Assembly (NCBI GenBank): GCA_937965785.1 | Contig: CALCKT010000045.1 | Location: 1 to 11,709, forward strand | Origin: an uncultured Propionibacteriaceae bacterium | Lineage (GTDB): Bacteria; Actinomycetota; Actinomycetes; Propionibacteriales; Propionibacteriaceae | Reading direction: 5' to 3' | Length of the DNA stretch: 11,709 nucleotides | In this document: one piece after another, positions 1 through 6,478 of the stretch | Numbering within the stretch: the first letter of the stretch is position 1 | Layout of the letters: each line of letters starts with the position of its first letter | The notes under the pieces: model-generated | What the model was told of the DNA's origin: nothing | Seen by the model: only the letters and a program-made list of their open reading frames with translations | Database searches by the model: none | Translations under genes and position numbers: made by a program

Positions 1-515
1 ACGTTCTTGTACTGCAGGTAGAAGGCGTGCTCCCACATGTCGAGCTGCAGCAGCGGGATCTGGCCCGCCGGGAGGTTGCCCTGCTGGTCGTACAGCTGGT
101 TGATGTTGAGGCGCCGCCCGAGGATGTCGAAGACCAGCATGGACCAGCCGGAGCCCTGGATGCCGTTGGCAGTGGCGTTGAACTGCTTCTGGAAACCGTC
201 GAAACCACCGAAGTACTCGTCAATGGCCGCGGCCAGCTCGCCGTCGGGACGGCCGCCACCCTCCGGCGACATGTTCTTCCAGAACGTGGAATGGTTGATG
301 TGACCGCCCAGGTGGAAGGCCAGATCCTTCTCCAGCTTGTTGATGGCCCCGAAATTTCCGGACTCGCGGGCCTCGGCCAGCTGCTCCAGGGCCGTGTTCG
401 CTCCCGCGACGTAGGCGGCGTGGTGCTTGCTGTGGTGCAGTTCCATGATCTCCGGTGCGATGTGCGGGGCCAGCGCTCCGTAGTCGTAATCGAGATCGGG
501 CAGGACGTAGGTCAT
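1..515 (-). CDS. sodA: Superoxide dismutase, Mn/Fe family (3' end cut by window edge)
   Basis: Cytoplasmic enzyme that disproportionates superoxide to oxygen and hydrogen peroxide. Reading the minus strand from ATG 515-513 gives 171 residues with no stop before the window edge; the family is about 200 residues, so roughly 30 C-terminal residues are missing. All four metal ligands are visible: His27 (in ELHHSKHH), His75 (in HINHS), and Asp159 and His163 (in DMWEHAFYLQY). The second-shell position equivalent to Gln146 of E. coli MnSOD is Gln144 (YDQQGN), and Gly70-Gly71 lies where FeSOD carries its Gln; both features favour manganese. Mycobacterial FeSOD and the cambialistic propionibacterial enzyme carry His at position 144, from memory. 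The start is fixed by GAGGAG at 521-526. It lies 82 nt after the RsmC-like gene on the same strand and probably has its own promoter. Family assignment is certain; metal preference is inferred. Confidence 0.97.
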   Translation of the reverse strand, partial: MTYVLPDLDYDYGALAPHIAPEIMELHHSKHHAAYVAGANTALEQLAEARESGNFGAINKLEKDLAFHLGGHINHSTFWKNMSPEGGGRPDGELAAAIDEYFGGFDGFQKQFNATANGIQGSGWSMLVFDILGRRLNINQLYDQQGNLPAGQIPLLQLDMWEHAFYLQYKN

Positions 516-528
516 CGAGACTCCTCGG

Positions 529-593
529 TTCGGGACATGCGGCCGGGCCGCGACGGTTCTCCCCATCCTATGCAGCCTTTCGGGACCTGCGGC
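529..593 (-). repeat. Pair of 15-nt direct repeats in the sodA control region
   Basis: TTCGGGACATGCGGC (529-543) recurs as TTCGGGACCTGCGGC (579-593) with one mismatch, exactly 50 bp apart, about five helical turns. A -10-like hexamer for sodA, TAGGAT on the minus strand (570-565), lies between them. The promoter-distal copy covers the expected -35 area and the other lies in the leader just upstream of the sodA ribosome-binding site. No good -35 hexamer is visible. A regulator binding both copies is a plausible reading, but chance repetition in GC-rich DNA is not excluded. The leader copy overlaps a short palindrome, GCGGCCGGGCCGC (539-551). Confidence 0.55.
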
Positions 594-597
594 GGAG

Positions 598-1191
598 TCA
601 GGCGGGCGAGTCGCCGTCGCGCCGGACCTTCAACACCCGAAACCCTTTCGCCGAGGCCAGTTTCTCCGTCGGCCAGCCCTGCTCGATGAGCCAGGTCGCG
701 AGGGAGTCCGCGCCGAGATTCTTGCTCACCACCAGATACGCGACCCCGTCGGGTTTCAGCCGGGGCAGCCAGGTGAGCAGAAGCTCGTGCAGGGCCTTCT
801 TCCCGATGCGGATCGGCGGGTTGGACCAGATCTCGTCGTAGACGGCGTCCTCGGGCGAGAAGGTCCGCACCCGGTCCGCCACCCGGGCGCGTTCCGCGTT
901 CATCCGGGTCAGGGCCAGGGCCCGTTCATTGACGTCGACCGCATCCACCTGCACCCCGGGGCTGGCCGCGGCGATCCCCACCGCTATCGGCCCGAACCCG
1001 CACCCCAGGTCGAGAACCCGCCCCTGTTCCGGCGGGGCGACGGTGCGCAGCAGCACCGAGGTGCCCAGATCCAGCCGGGTGCCGGAGAACACCCCGTTCG
1101 CGGTGGTGAAGACGAGTTCGCGTCCGAACACCGTGGCGGTGATCTCGCGGGTGATCATGGGGGAGGGGTCGTTGGTGAAGTAGTGACTCAT
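598..1191 (-). CDS. RsmC-like class I SAM-dependent RNA methyltransferase
   Basis: Predicted 197-residue single-domain methyltransferase of the MTS family (the RsmC/YbxB group), which acts on exocyclic amines of rRNA bases such as 16S G1207. SAM-binding motif I is VLDLGCGFGPI (residues 59-69), the acidic motif II residue is Asp86 (DAVDVNE), and the catalytic motif IV is NPPI (124-127), followed by RIGK as is typical of this group. E. coli RsmC is about twice as long because it has an extra N-terminal pseudo-domain, absent here as in many Gram-positive homologues. The frame stays open further upstream, but ATG 1191-1189 is preferred: GGAGGA lies at 1195-1200 and the protein begins with the conserved HYF...P stretch. 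The start overlaps the truA stop as ATGA, indicating translational coupling. The exact target base cannot be told from sequence. Confidence 0.92.
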   Translation of the reverse strand: MSHYFTNDPSPMITREITATVFGRELVFTTANGVFSGTRLDLGTSVLLRTVAPPEQGRVLDLGCGFGPIAVGIAAASPGVQVDAVDVNERALALTRMNAERARVADRVRTFSPEDAVYDEIWSNPPIRIGKKALHELLLTWLPRLKPDGVAYLVVSKNLGADSLATWLIEQGWPTEKLASAKGFRVLKVRRDGDSPA

Positions 1192-2000
1192 GTCTCCTCC
1201 AGGCTTCGGCGGGCGCGGGCCTCGCGGGCGCGTGCGGCGAGCTGATCCTCGGCGGGATAGCCGACCTCCTCCAGCACCAGGCCGTGGGCGGGCATCAAAG
1301 GTACCTCTCCGCAGCGGCGGTCGCTGCCTGCGACCTTCGCCAGCCACGCCAGGTCCCGGCGTCCCGCGCCGACCACGGTCAGCGCCCCAACCAGGGCCCG
1401 CACCATCGAGTGGCAGAAGGCATCGGCCAGCAGGTGCACCTCCACCACCCCGTCGCCGCGCCGCGTGACGGTGAACTCCCGCAGGTCGCGGATGGTGGTG
1501 GCGCCCTCACGGGCCTTGCAGAACGGGGCGAAATCCCGCAGCCCCGTCAAAAGCTGCGTCGCTTCCTGTGTGGTGTCCAGGCACAGCGGGTGCCGCAGCT
1601 GGACCACGTGGTTGCGCAACAGGGGGTCCGGCACCTGCGCGGAGTCGATCAGGCGATAGCAGTAGCGCCGCCAGACCGCGGAGAAACGGGCGTCGAAGCC
1701 GTCGGGGGCCTCGGTCACGTCGCGGATGGCGATGTCTTCGGGGCAGATCCGGCGCAGCCTGCGCAGCAGGTCGGTGGGGGACAGGGCCGGGTCCTCGACG
1801 TCGACGTGGCACACCTGGCCGCGGGCGTGCACCCCGGCGTCGGTGCGGCCCGCGACGGTGAGCGTGGGGGCCGGGTCGAGGCGAAGCAGCCTGCCCAGTG
1901 ACTCCTCCAGCACCCCCTGCACCGTCCGCAACCCCGGCTGGGAGGCCCAGCCGTGGAAAGCCCCGCCGTCGTAGGCCAGGTCGATGCGCAGCCGGGTCAC
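1188..2000 (-). CDS. truA: tRNA pseudouridine(38-40) synthase TruA
   Basis: Isomerises uridines 38, 39 and 40 in the anticodon stem-loop of many tRNAs; acts in the cytoplasm and needs no cofactor. The 270-residue product has the usual length. The catalytic Asp54 lies in AGRTDAGVHA (residues 50-59). Other family blocks are the N-terminal LAYDGGAFHGW (8-18), FDARFSAVWRRYCYR (102-116), DFAPFCK (156-162) and FCHSMVRALVG (195-205). The GTG start at 2000-1998 overlaps the trmB stop as GTGA, and only a weak GGCGG precedes it, so translation probably depends on coupling to trmB. Its own TGA overlaps the next gene's ATG. In many actinobacteria truA follows rplQ and lies near rplM-rpsI; here it lies in an RNA-modification operon facing away from rplM. 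Confidence 0.98.
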   Translation of the reverse strand: MTRLRIDLAYDGGAFHGWASQPGLRTVQGVLEESLGRLLRLDPAPTLTVAGRTDAGVHARGQVCHVDVEDPALSPTDLLRRLRRICPEDIAIRDVTEAPDGFDARFSAVWRRYCYRLIDSAQVPDPLLRNHVVQLRHPLCLDTTQEATQLLTGLRDFAPFCKAREGATTIRDLREFTVTRRGDGVVEVHLLADAFCHSMVRALVGALTVVGAGRRDLAWLAKVAGSDRRCGEVPLMPAHGLVLEEVGYPAEDQLAARAREARARRSLEET

Positions 2001-2710
2001 GGCAACCGCCGGTAGGTCAGGTCGTAGACCTTGCGGCCCTGCGCCAGGCCCTTGGCCTCGTACTTCGTGACCGGGCGCGCCTCGTACCGCGGCGCCCAAC
2101 CGTCGTGGAGATTCTCGAACCGCGGATGGGCGTCGAGCGTCTCCTTCTGCCAGAAGGCGTAGTCCTCCCAGTCCGTGGCGAGCCGCCACAACCCACCGGG
2201 CCGGAGTTTCAACGCCACCAGGTCGGCGAAATCCTTGCTGACCAGGCGGCGTTTGTGGTGCCGGGTCTTGCGCCACGGGTCGGCGAAGAAGGTCCACAGC
2301 TCCGTCAGGGAGTCGTCGTCGAACAGCACCGCCAGTCCCTGTGCGCCGTTGGCCGGCACGATGCGCACGTTGCCCACCCCTTCGCGACCCAGACGCCCCA
2401 TGGTGGAGGCAATACCGGGTGGGAACACCTCGAAGGCGATGAAGTCGCTCTCGGGGCGGGCCGCTGCCATGGGCACCAGCGAATCCCCGTTGCCCGATCC
2501 GATCTCCACGATCCGCGGGGCCCGCCTGCCGAAGACTGCATCCCAGTCGACGTGGGCGTCGTCGGCTACGGAGGTGTCCATCTCCGCGGCGGGCACGTCG
2601 ATGAGGAAACGGTCCCGGTGACGATCCCAGGCCGCCCGCTGCGAATCGTTCATCCGGGTGTTGCGGCGCACGAAACTGACGATGGTGCGCTGGGGACGAG
2701 GCGGTTTCAC
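1997..2710 (-). CDS. trmB: tRNA (guanine-N7-)-methyltransferase TrmB
   Basis: Methylates N7 of G46 in the variable loop of tRNA using SAM. The 237-residue protein shows SAM-binding motif I IVEIGSGNG (67-75), the acidic Glu94 (AFEVFP), the family signature FADPWRKTRHHKRRL (142-156), ATDWEDYA beginning at 178, and a TKYEAKG block near the C-terminus. The start is taken as GTG 2710-2708: an in-frame TAA lies about 20 nt upstream, and the first residues (IVSFVRRNTRMNDSQRAAW) match the conserved N-terminal extension of actinobacterial TrmB. The alternative ATG, Met20, would remove that block. The ribosome-binding site is poor (GCGGG directly upstream). It is the first gene of a minus-strand operon with truA and the RsmC-like gene, and is divergent from the B12 riboswitch unit. 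Confidence 0.97.
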   Translation of the reverse strand: MKPPRPQRTIVSFVRRNTRMNDSQRAAWDRHRDRFLIDVPAAEMDTSVADDAHVDWDAVFGRRAPRIVEIGSGNGDSLVPMAAARPESDFIAFEVFPPGIASTMGRLGREGVGNVRIVPANGAQGLAVLFDDDSLTELWTFFADPWRKTRHHKRRLVSKDFADLVALKLRPGGLWRLATDWEDYAFWQKETLDAHPRFENLHDGWAPRYEARPVTKYEAKGLAQGRKVYDLTYRRLP

Positions 2711-2757
2711 CCCGCGATGATAACCGGGTTAACGGGACCCGCCGTCGATGTGGCAAA

Positions 2758-2905
2758 TGTTCGGCGGTAAGTTTTCTCATAGTCTCGTCGCGCAGGAATC
2801 CGGTGGAAATCCGGAACGGACGCGCCACTGTGACCCTCGAAAACGGGAAGTCAGGAACTGCCGGCGAAGACCATCCCAAAAAGGACGCGACATCCAGGAT
2901 TGGTG
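2758..2905 (+). ncRNA. Cobalamin (B12) riboswitch with expression platform
   Basis: Conserved cobalamin aptamer elements occur in order: AGGAAT (2794-2799), CGGTGGAAATCCGG stem-loop (2801-2814), the core GCCACTGTGA (2824-2833) and GAAGTCAGGA (2848-2857). The closing helix can be drawn between CGGCGGT (2762-2768) and ACTGCCG (2857-2863), seven pairs including one G-U. After the aptamer, ACCATCC (2870-2876) can pair with GGATTGGT (2897-2904) with one bulged T. That would cover the AGGA and most of the GGTGATC ribosome-binding stretch of the next gene. No T-run terminator is present, which fits control of translation as usual in actinobacteria. Ligand binding should switch off the importer downstream. 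I saw no convincing promoter hexamers upstream. Aptamer identity is near certain; the outer limits and the sequestering helix are inferred. Confidence 0.94.
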
Positions 2906-2908
2906 ATC
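2902..2908 (+). promoter_or_regulatory. Ribosome-binding site deciding the btuF-type start
   Basis: GGTGATC matches the complement of the 16S rRNA 3' end outside the usual AGGAGG core. Aligned on 16S rRNA, it places the core about 8 nt before GTG 2912. GTG 2903 and TTG 2900 lie within or too close to it (an AGGA at 2896-2899 ends only 3 nt before GTG 2903). This is why GTG 2912 is preferred as the start. Confidence 0.55.
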
Positions 2909-2911
2909 AAC

Positions 2912-4132
2912 GTGGAACTCACCCGCACCCTCGCAGCCCTTGCCGCCTTCGCCCTGTTACCTTTGGCGGCCTGTGGCCAGATGTCACAGTCGAGCACAGA
3001 TGCCTCAAGCTCCCCTGCCGGAGTCGGGAGCGACGGCTGCGTCACCCAGTACGACGCGAACGCCGACTACTTTCCCGAGAAGACGAGCTTCTCCCACGCC
3101 ACCGGGGTAACGGTGGAATACCACGGTTCCTACAAGACCGTGACGGTCAAGGAACCCCTGCAGGGTGCCTCGCCGGAGACCTACGTCCTCGTGCAGTGCG
3201 GGGCCAACCCCGAGCTGCCCTCCGAACTGGCCAACGCGCAACGCATCTCCATTCCGGTGCGCCGAGCCGCGACCTCCTCCACCACGCAGCTGCCCGCCTT
3301 CGAACTGCTGGGTGCCACCGACTCCCTGGCGGCGGTGCAGTCACCGAAGTGGGTCTGGTCCGAACCCATCGCAAAGCTCATCGCCGAGGGCAAGATCGTC
3401 GGTTTCGGCAATGAATCCGGTGGCATCAACGTCGAAACCCTCGCGGCCGCCACCCCCGATCTGTTCTTCTCCAGCGGTTTCCCCGACCCGGCCTACGACA
3501 AGATCCGGGAGCTGAAGGTACCCGTGGTGGGCAACTCCGAATGGTTGGAGAACACCCCGCTCGGCCGGTCGGAGTGGTTGAAGTTCACGGCCCTGTTCAC
3601 CAACACCGAGGGCACCGCCAACCAGGTCTTCCAGAAGATCGAATCCGACTACACGGCGGTGAAGGACAAGGTCCAGCAGACCACCGAACGGCCCACCGCC
3701 ATCACCGGCGCCCCCTTCAACGGGGAGTGGGCCCGTCCAGGGGGGCGCAGCTACGTGGCCGCCTTCCTCGCCGACGCCGGCATGACCTACGCCTTCGGCG
3801 AAGACGAATCCAACGGCAGTATCCCGACGGCGATCGAGACGATGCTGGAGGCCGGCGCCCGGGCCGACATCTGGTTCAACGCCGACACGACGAAGAAATG
3901 GCCCACCATCTCCGCGATCGGCGCCGACGATCCACGCCTGGTGACGATCAAGGCGGCCCAGGACGGGCGGGTCTACAACCCCACCAAGCGCATCAACGCC
4001 GCGGGCGGGAACGACTACTGGGAGCAGGGCGTGGTGCGCCCCGACCTGGTTCTGCGTGACCTCGCCAAGGCCGCCCACCCCGAGCTGTTCGCCGACCAGG
4101 ACTACACCTTCTACGAGCAGCTTCCCGCCTGA
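2912..4132 (+). CDS. btuF: Corrinoid (B12) ABC transporter substrate-binding lipoprotein
   Basis: Predicted extracytoplasmic binding protein that delivers a corrinoid to the permease encoded next. From GTG 2912 it has 406 residues. A lipoprotein signal peptide (Arg5, hydrophobic stretch 7-19) ends in lipobox LAAC, with Cys21 as the anchoring residue. A Ser/Thr-rich linker follows, then a class III (FecB/BtuF-type) binding fold containing KTVTVKEP early on and a VGFGNESGGINVETLAAATPDLFFSSG block typical of these proteins (split here only as a description). Similar proteins are often annotated as iron-siderophore binding. The riboswitch directly upstream is the reason for proposing cobalamin, cobinamide or a related corrinoid instead. 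The stop overlaps the permease start as TGATG. The start could also be GTG 2903. Transport role is confident; substrate is inferred from the riboswitch. Confidence 0.88.
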   Translation: MELTRTLAALAAFALLPLAACGQMSQSSTDASSSPAGVGSDGCVTQYDANADYFPEKTSFSHATGVTVEYHGSYKTVTVKEPLQGASPETYVLVQCGANPELPSELANAQRISIPVRRAATSSTTQLPAFELLGATDSLAAVQSPKWVWSEPIAKLIAEGKIVGFGNESGGINVETLAAATPDLFFSSGFPDPAYDKIRELKVPVVGNSEWLENTPLGRSEWLKFTALFTNTEGTANQVFQKIESDYTAVKDKVQQTTERPTAITGAPFNGEWARPGGRSYVAAFLADAGMTYAFGEDESNGSIPTAIETMLEAGARADIWFNADTTKKWPTISAIGADDPRLVTIKAAQDGRVYNPTKRINAAGGNDYWEQGVVRPDLVLRDLAKAAHPELFADQDYTFYEQLPA

Positions 4133-5154
4133 TGCGGCACCCACTCGGGTTCGCGGTCCTCGTCTGCGCGCTGACCGCGGCGGTGGCCGCGGGCCTGGTG
4201 CTCGGCCCCGCCCAGATCACCCTTGAGGAGGTCTGGGCGGTGCTGACGGGGCAACCCACCCGGCCCATCGCCCAGCTGATCGTCGGTTCCGTCCGGCTGC
4301 CCCGCACCATCACTGCCTGCCTGGCGGGGGCCGCGCTCGGGGTTACGGGACTGGCCATGCAGACGCTGTTCCGCAACCCCCTGGCCGATCCGTTCATCCT
4401 CGGCGTCTCCGCCGGCTCCTCGCTGGGGGTGGCGGCGGTGATCCTCGTGGTCGGGGGCAGTGGGGCCGCCGCCCTGACCGCGGGACTCGGGTTCGGTGGT
4501 GACCTGGCGGTCGTCGTCGCATCCGCCATCGGCTCCGGGCTGGTGATGGCGCTGGTGCTGGTGTTGGGACAGGTGGTGCGTTCCTCGGTGACCCTGTTGC
4601 TGATCGGGGTGATGATCGGCTACCTGGTCTCGGCCGGGGTGAGCATCATGATGTCCTTCTCCACCCCCCAGCTGATCGCCGCCTATTCGCGATGGGGGTT
4701 CGGCAGCTACGGCGGGGTGACCTGGGCGAATCTTCCGCTGATCTCCGCGGTGATCGGATTGGGGCTGGTGGTTTCTCTGGCGTTGTTGAAACCCCTCAAC
4801 GCGCTGCTGCTGGGGGAACGCTACGCGCAGAGCGTGGGTCTGAACCTCAAGGCGGTGCGCATGGCGTTGATAGCGCTGAGCTCGGTGCTGGCGGGAACCG
4901 TGACCGCTTTCTGTGGCCCCATCCAGTTCCTCGGGATCGCAGTCCCACACCTGGCCAGGGGCACGTTCAACACATCCGATCACCGTGTCCTGATTCCCGC
5001 CACCGCCCTGACGGGGGCGCTGCTCGCGCTGACCGCCGACATCATCGCGGGGCTTCCCGGTGACTCGGTGCTGCCCCTGAACGCGATCAACGCCGCCTTC
5101 GGGGCGCCCGTGGTGGTCTGGATCCTGATGCAACGCCGGAGGCTCGCGCTGTGA
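4132..5154 (+). CDS. btuC: Corrinoid ABC transporter permease, FecCD/BtuC family
   Basis: Membrane-spanning subunit expected to work as a dimer with the ATPase and to accept corrinoid from the lipoprotein. At 340 residues it has the usual length and about ten hydrophobic segments. Family motifs seen are RLPR (55-58), GLAMQTLFRNPLADPFILG (73-91) with the SAGSSLG turn after it, and GPIQFLGIAVPHLAR near residues 267-281, the region of the cytoplasmic coupling helices in FecCD permeases. The ATG shares its A with the preceding TGA, and no ribosome-binding site is visible, so re-initiation after the lipoprotein gene is likely. Its own TGA overlaps the ATPase GTG as GTGA. Siderophore or heme permeases look the same, so the B12 assignment rests on the riboswitch. 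Confidence 0.92.
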   Translation: MRHPLGFAVLVCALTAAVAAGLVLGPAQITLEEVWAVLTGQPTRPIAQLIVGSVRLPRTITACLAGAALGVTGLAMQTLFRNPLADPFILGVSAGSSLGVAAVILVVGGSGAAALTAGLGFGGDLAVVVASAIGSGLVMALVLVLGQVVRSSVTLLLIGVMIGYLVSAGVSIMMSFSTPQLIAAYSRWGFGSYGGVTWANLPLISAVIGLGLVVSLALLKPLNALLLGERYAQSVGLNLKAVRMALIALSSVLAGTVTAFCGPIQFLGIAVPHLARGTFNTSDHRVLIPATALTGALLALTADIIAGLPGDSVLPLNAINAAFGAPVVVWILMQRRRLAL

Positions 5155-5963
5155 ACGTCCTGGAACTGGCCGGGCTCACCGTCGGGTATCGCACCCGGCG
5201 GAGCAGGAAGGTGGTCCTGGCGGGGCTCGACACCAGCCTCGAGAAGGGCCGTCTCATCGGACTGGTCGGACCCAACGGGGCCGGGAAATCCACCCTGCTG
5301 CGCACCCTCAGCGGGCTGCAGCCGCCGCTGGCCGGGAGCGTGAGGCTGCTGGGCCGGGACCTCGGGCGGATGCGGCGCGACGAAGTGGCCCAGCAGGTCG
5401 CGGTGGTGCTCACCGACCGGGTCGCACCGGGACGTTTGACCGTCGCAGACGTGGTCGCTCTCGGCAGGCACCCCCACACCGGATGGTCGGGGCGGCTCGG
5501 GGCCTCGGACCGTGAGGCCGTCACCACCGCCCTTGAGGCCGTCGGGGCGGGAGAGCTGACGAAACGGATGCTGTGGGAACTTTCCGACGGGCAGCGGCAG
5601 CGGGTGATGATCGCCCGCGCCATCGCGCAGGCCCCCCGGCTGCTGCTGCTCGACGAACCCACCGCCTTCCTCGACCCGCCCGGACGGATCCGTGTCTTCG
5701 AGCTGCTGCAGGACCTGGCACACGACCGCGGGATCGCGGTGGCGGTGTGCACCCACGACGTGGAGGTGGCGGCCCGGCACGCCGACCGGCTCTGGGTGGT
5801 CGGGCCGGAAAACGGAATGCGCGTCGGAACCCCCCACGAACTGGCCCACGACGGCACCCTGGAGGCCGCATTCGGCGGGGGCGTCGGTTTCGACCCGGAC
5901 AGCTACACCTTCGTCTCGCGCCGGTCGCAACCGGATCGGGGAGGGCATCAGGGGGATACCTGA
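5151..5963 (+). CDS. btuD: Corrinoid ABC transporter ATP-binding protein (FecE/BtuD type)
   Basis: ATPase subunit that energises the importer at the cytoplasmic face. The 270-residue protein has Walker A GPNGAGKST (40-48), Walker B LLLLDE (164-169) with catalytic Glu169, D-loop AFLD (172-175) and H-loop His202. Two motifs are atypical. The ABC signature reads LSDGQ (144-148) instead of LSGGQ. At the Q-loop the sequence is VVLTDR (85-90), with Thr88 where FepC-type ATPases have glutamine (alignment by eye). I recall the same VVLT and LSDGQRQ features in Bacteroidetes FecE-like ATPases, so this looks like a distinct subfamily and not a broken gene. The GTG start is preceded by GGAGG (5138-5142, 8-nt gap) and overlaps the permease stop. 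The C-terminus is a short charged tail. Confidence 0.92.
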   Translation: MNVLELAGLTVGYRTRRSRKVVLAGLDTSLEKGRLIGLVGPNGAGKSTLLRTLSGLQPPLAGSVRLLGRDLGRMRRDEVAQQVAVVLTDRVAPGRLTVADVVALGRHPHTGWSGRLGASDREAVTTALEAVGAGELTKRMLWELSDGQRQRVMIARAIAQAPRLLLLDEPTAFLDPPGRIRVFELLQDLAHDRGIAVAVCTHDVEVAARHADRLWVVGPENGMRVGTPHELAHDGTLEAAFGGGVGFDPDSYTFVSRRSQPDRGGHQGDT

Positions 5964-5986
5964 GGCACCGGGAACCCACCGGTATC

Positions 5987-5998
5987 TATGCTGAACCC
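5987..5998 (+). promoter_or_regulatory. Possible -10 element giving a leaderless yccF transcript
   Basis: TATGCT (5987-5992) matches the -10 consensus at four of six positions and ends 6 nt before the yccF ATG. Transcription would therefore begin at or next to the start codon. No purine-rich ribosome-binding site precedes the ATG. No recognisable -35 hexamer was found at 16-19 nt spacing, so the promoter is weakly supported and read-through from the transporter operon, 35 nt upstream, remains possible. Confidence 0.3.
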
Positions 5999-6409
5999 AT
6001 GCGTACCCTGCTGAATCTGATCTGGTTCCTACTCGCAGGCATCTGGCTGGCGATCGGCTACACGATTGCGGGGATCATCGCCTGCGTGTTCGTCATAACC
6101 ATCCCGTTCGGTGTTGCCGCGTTCCGGATGGCCGCCTACGTCGCCTGGCCCTTCGGCAAGGCCGTGGTCCGGCGCCCGAACGCCGGAATGGGTTCCGGCA
6201 TCATGAACCTCATCTGGTTCGTTTTCTGCGGCTGGTGGTTGGCTCTCGGACACGTCGTCGCCGCGATCGCCCAGGCCGTGACCATCGTCGGCATCGTAAA
6301 CGCGGTCGTGTCGCTGAAGATGATCCCCGTCACCTGCTCGCCCTTCGGCAAGCAGATCGTGGACCGCGGCAACCTGGCCCCCTGGGACCGTCCGCTGCAC
6401 TCCATCTGA
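5999..6409 (+). CDS. yccF: YccF-family inner membrane protein with two YccF repeats
   Basis: Membrane protein of unknown function, 136 residues. It contains two tandem YccF units offset by 64 residues: NLIWF begins at 6 and again at 70, and PFGK at 51-54 recurs at 115-118. Each unit starts with a hydrophobic, Trp-rich helix, and there are about four hydrophobic segments overall. The first unit has the family's ITIPFG turn (33-38), while the matching place in the second reads IVGIVN, so that repeat is degenerate. The start is the ATG giving the canonical MRTLLNLIWF N-terminus; the open frame upstream is overlap with the ATPase gene. It lies 35 nt after the ATPase and just before the terminator, so it may be co-transcribed with the B12 importer. 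No functional link to cobalamin is known to me. Confidence 0.93.
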   Translation: MRTLLNLIWFLLAGIWLAIGYTIAGIIACVFVITIPFGVAAFRMAAYVAWPFGKAVVRRPNAGMGSGIMNLIWFVFCGWWLALGHVVAAIAQAVTIVGIVNAVVSLKMIPVTCSPFGKQIVDRGNLAPWDRPLHSI

Positions 6410-6424
6410 GAAGTCCTCGAAAAT

Positions 6425-6472
6425 GATCAACCGCCGCTGGGACTGCCAGCGGCGGTTGATCGTCCTTTTTCC
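6425..6472. terminator. Rho-independent terminator shared by convergent genes
   Basis: A perfect 16-bp stem (6425-6440 with 6446-6461) closes a 5-nt loop GACTG and is followed on the plus strand by GTCC and five T's. On the minus strand the hairpin is followed by ATTTTC, a weaker tract. It lies between yccF (stop at 6409) and the EF-G2 stop at 6479, so it can end transcription from both sides, best for the plus strand. Confidence 0.9.
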
Positions 6473-6478
6473 TTGGCG

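Noticed and set aside
539..551. GC palindrome GCGGCCGGGCCGC after the RsmC-like gene as a terminator
   Set aside because: There is no T-run on either strand and the stem is short. It overlaps the sodA leader repeat and cannot be called a terminator.
2721..2731. 11-nt palindrome TAACCGGGTTA between trmB and the riboswitch
   Set aside because: It is short and single, with no promoter hexamers arranged around it, so it may be chance.
2001..2879. An extended minus-strand frame in phase with truA that would add about 290 residues to it
   Set aside because: The extension lies over trmB in another phase, has low-complexity Arg/Gly composition and no TruA homology. The GTG at 2000 gives a normal-length TruA.
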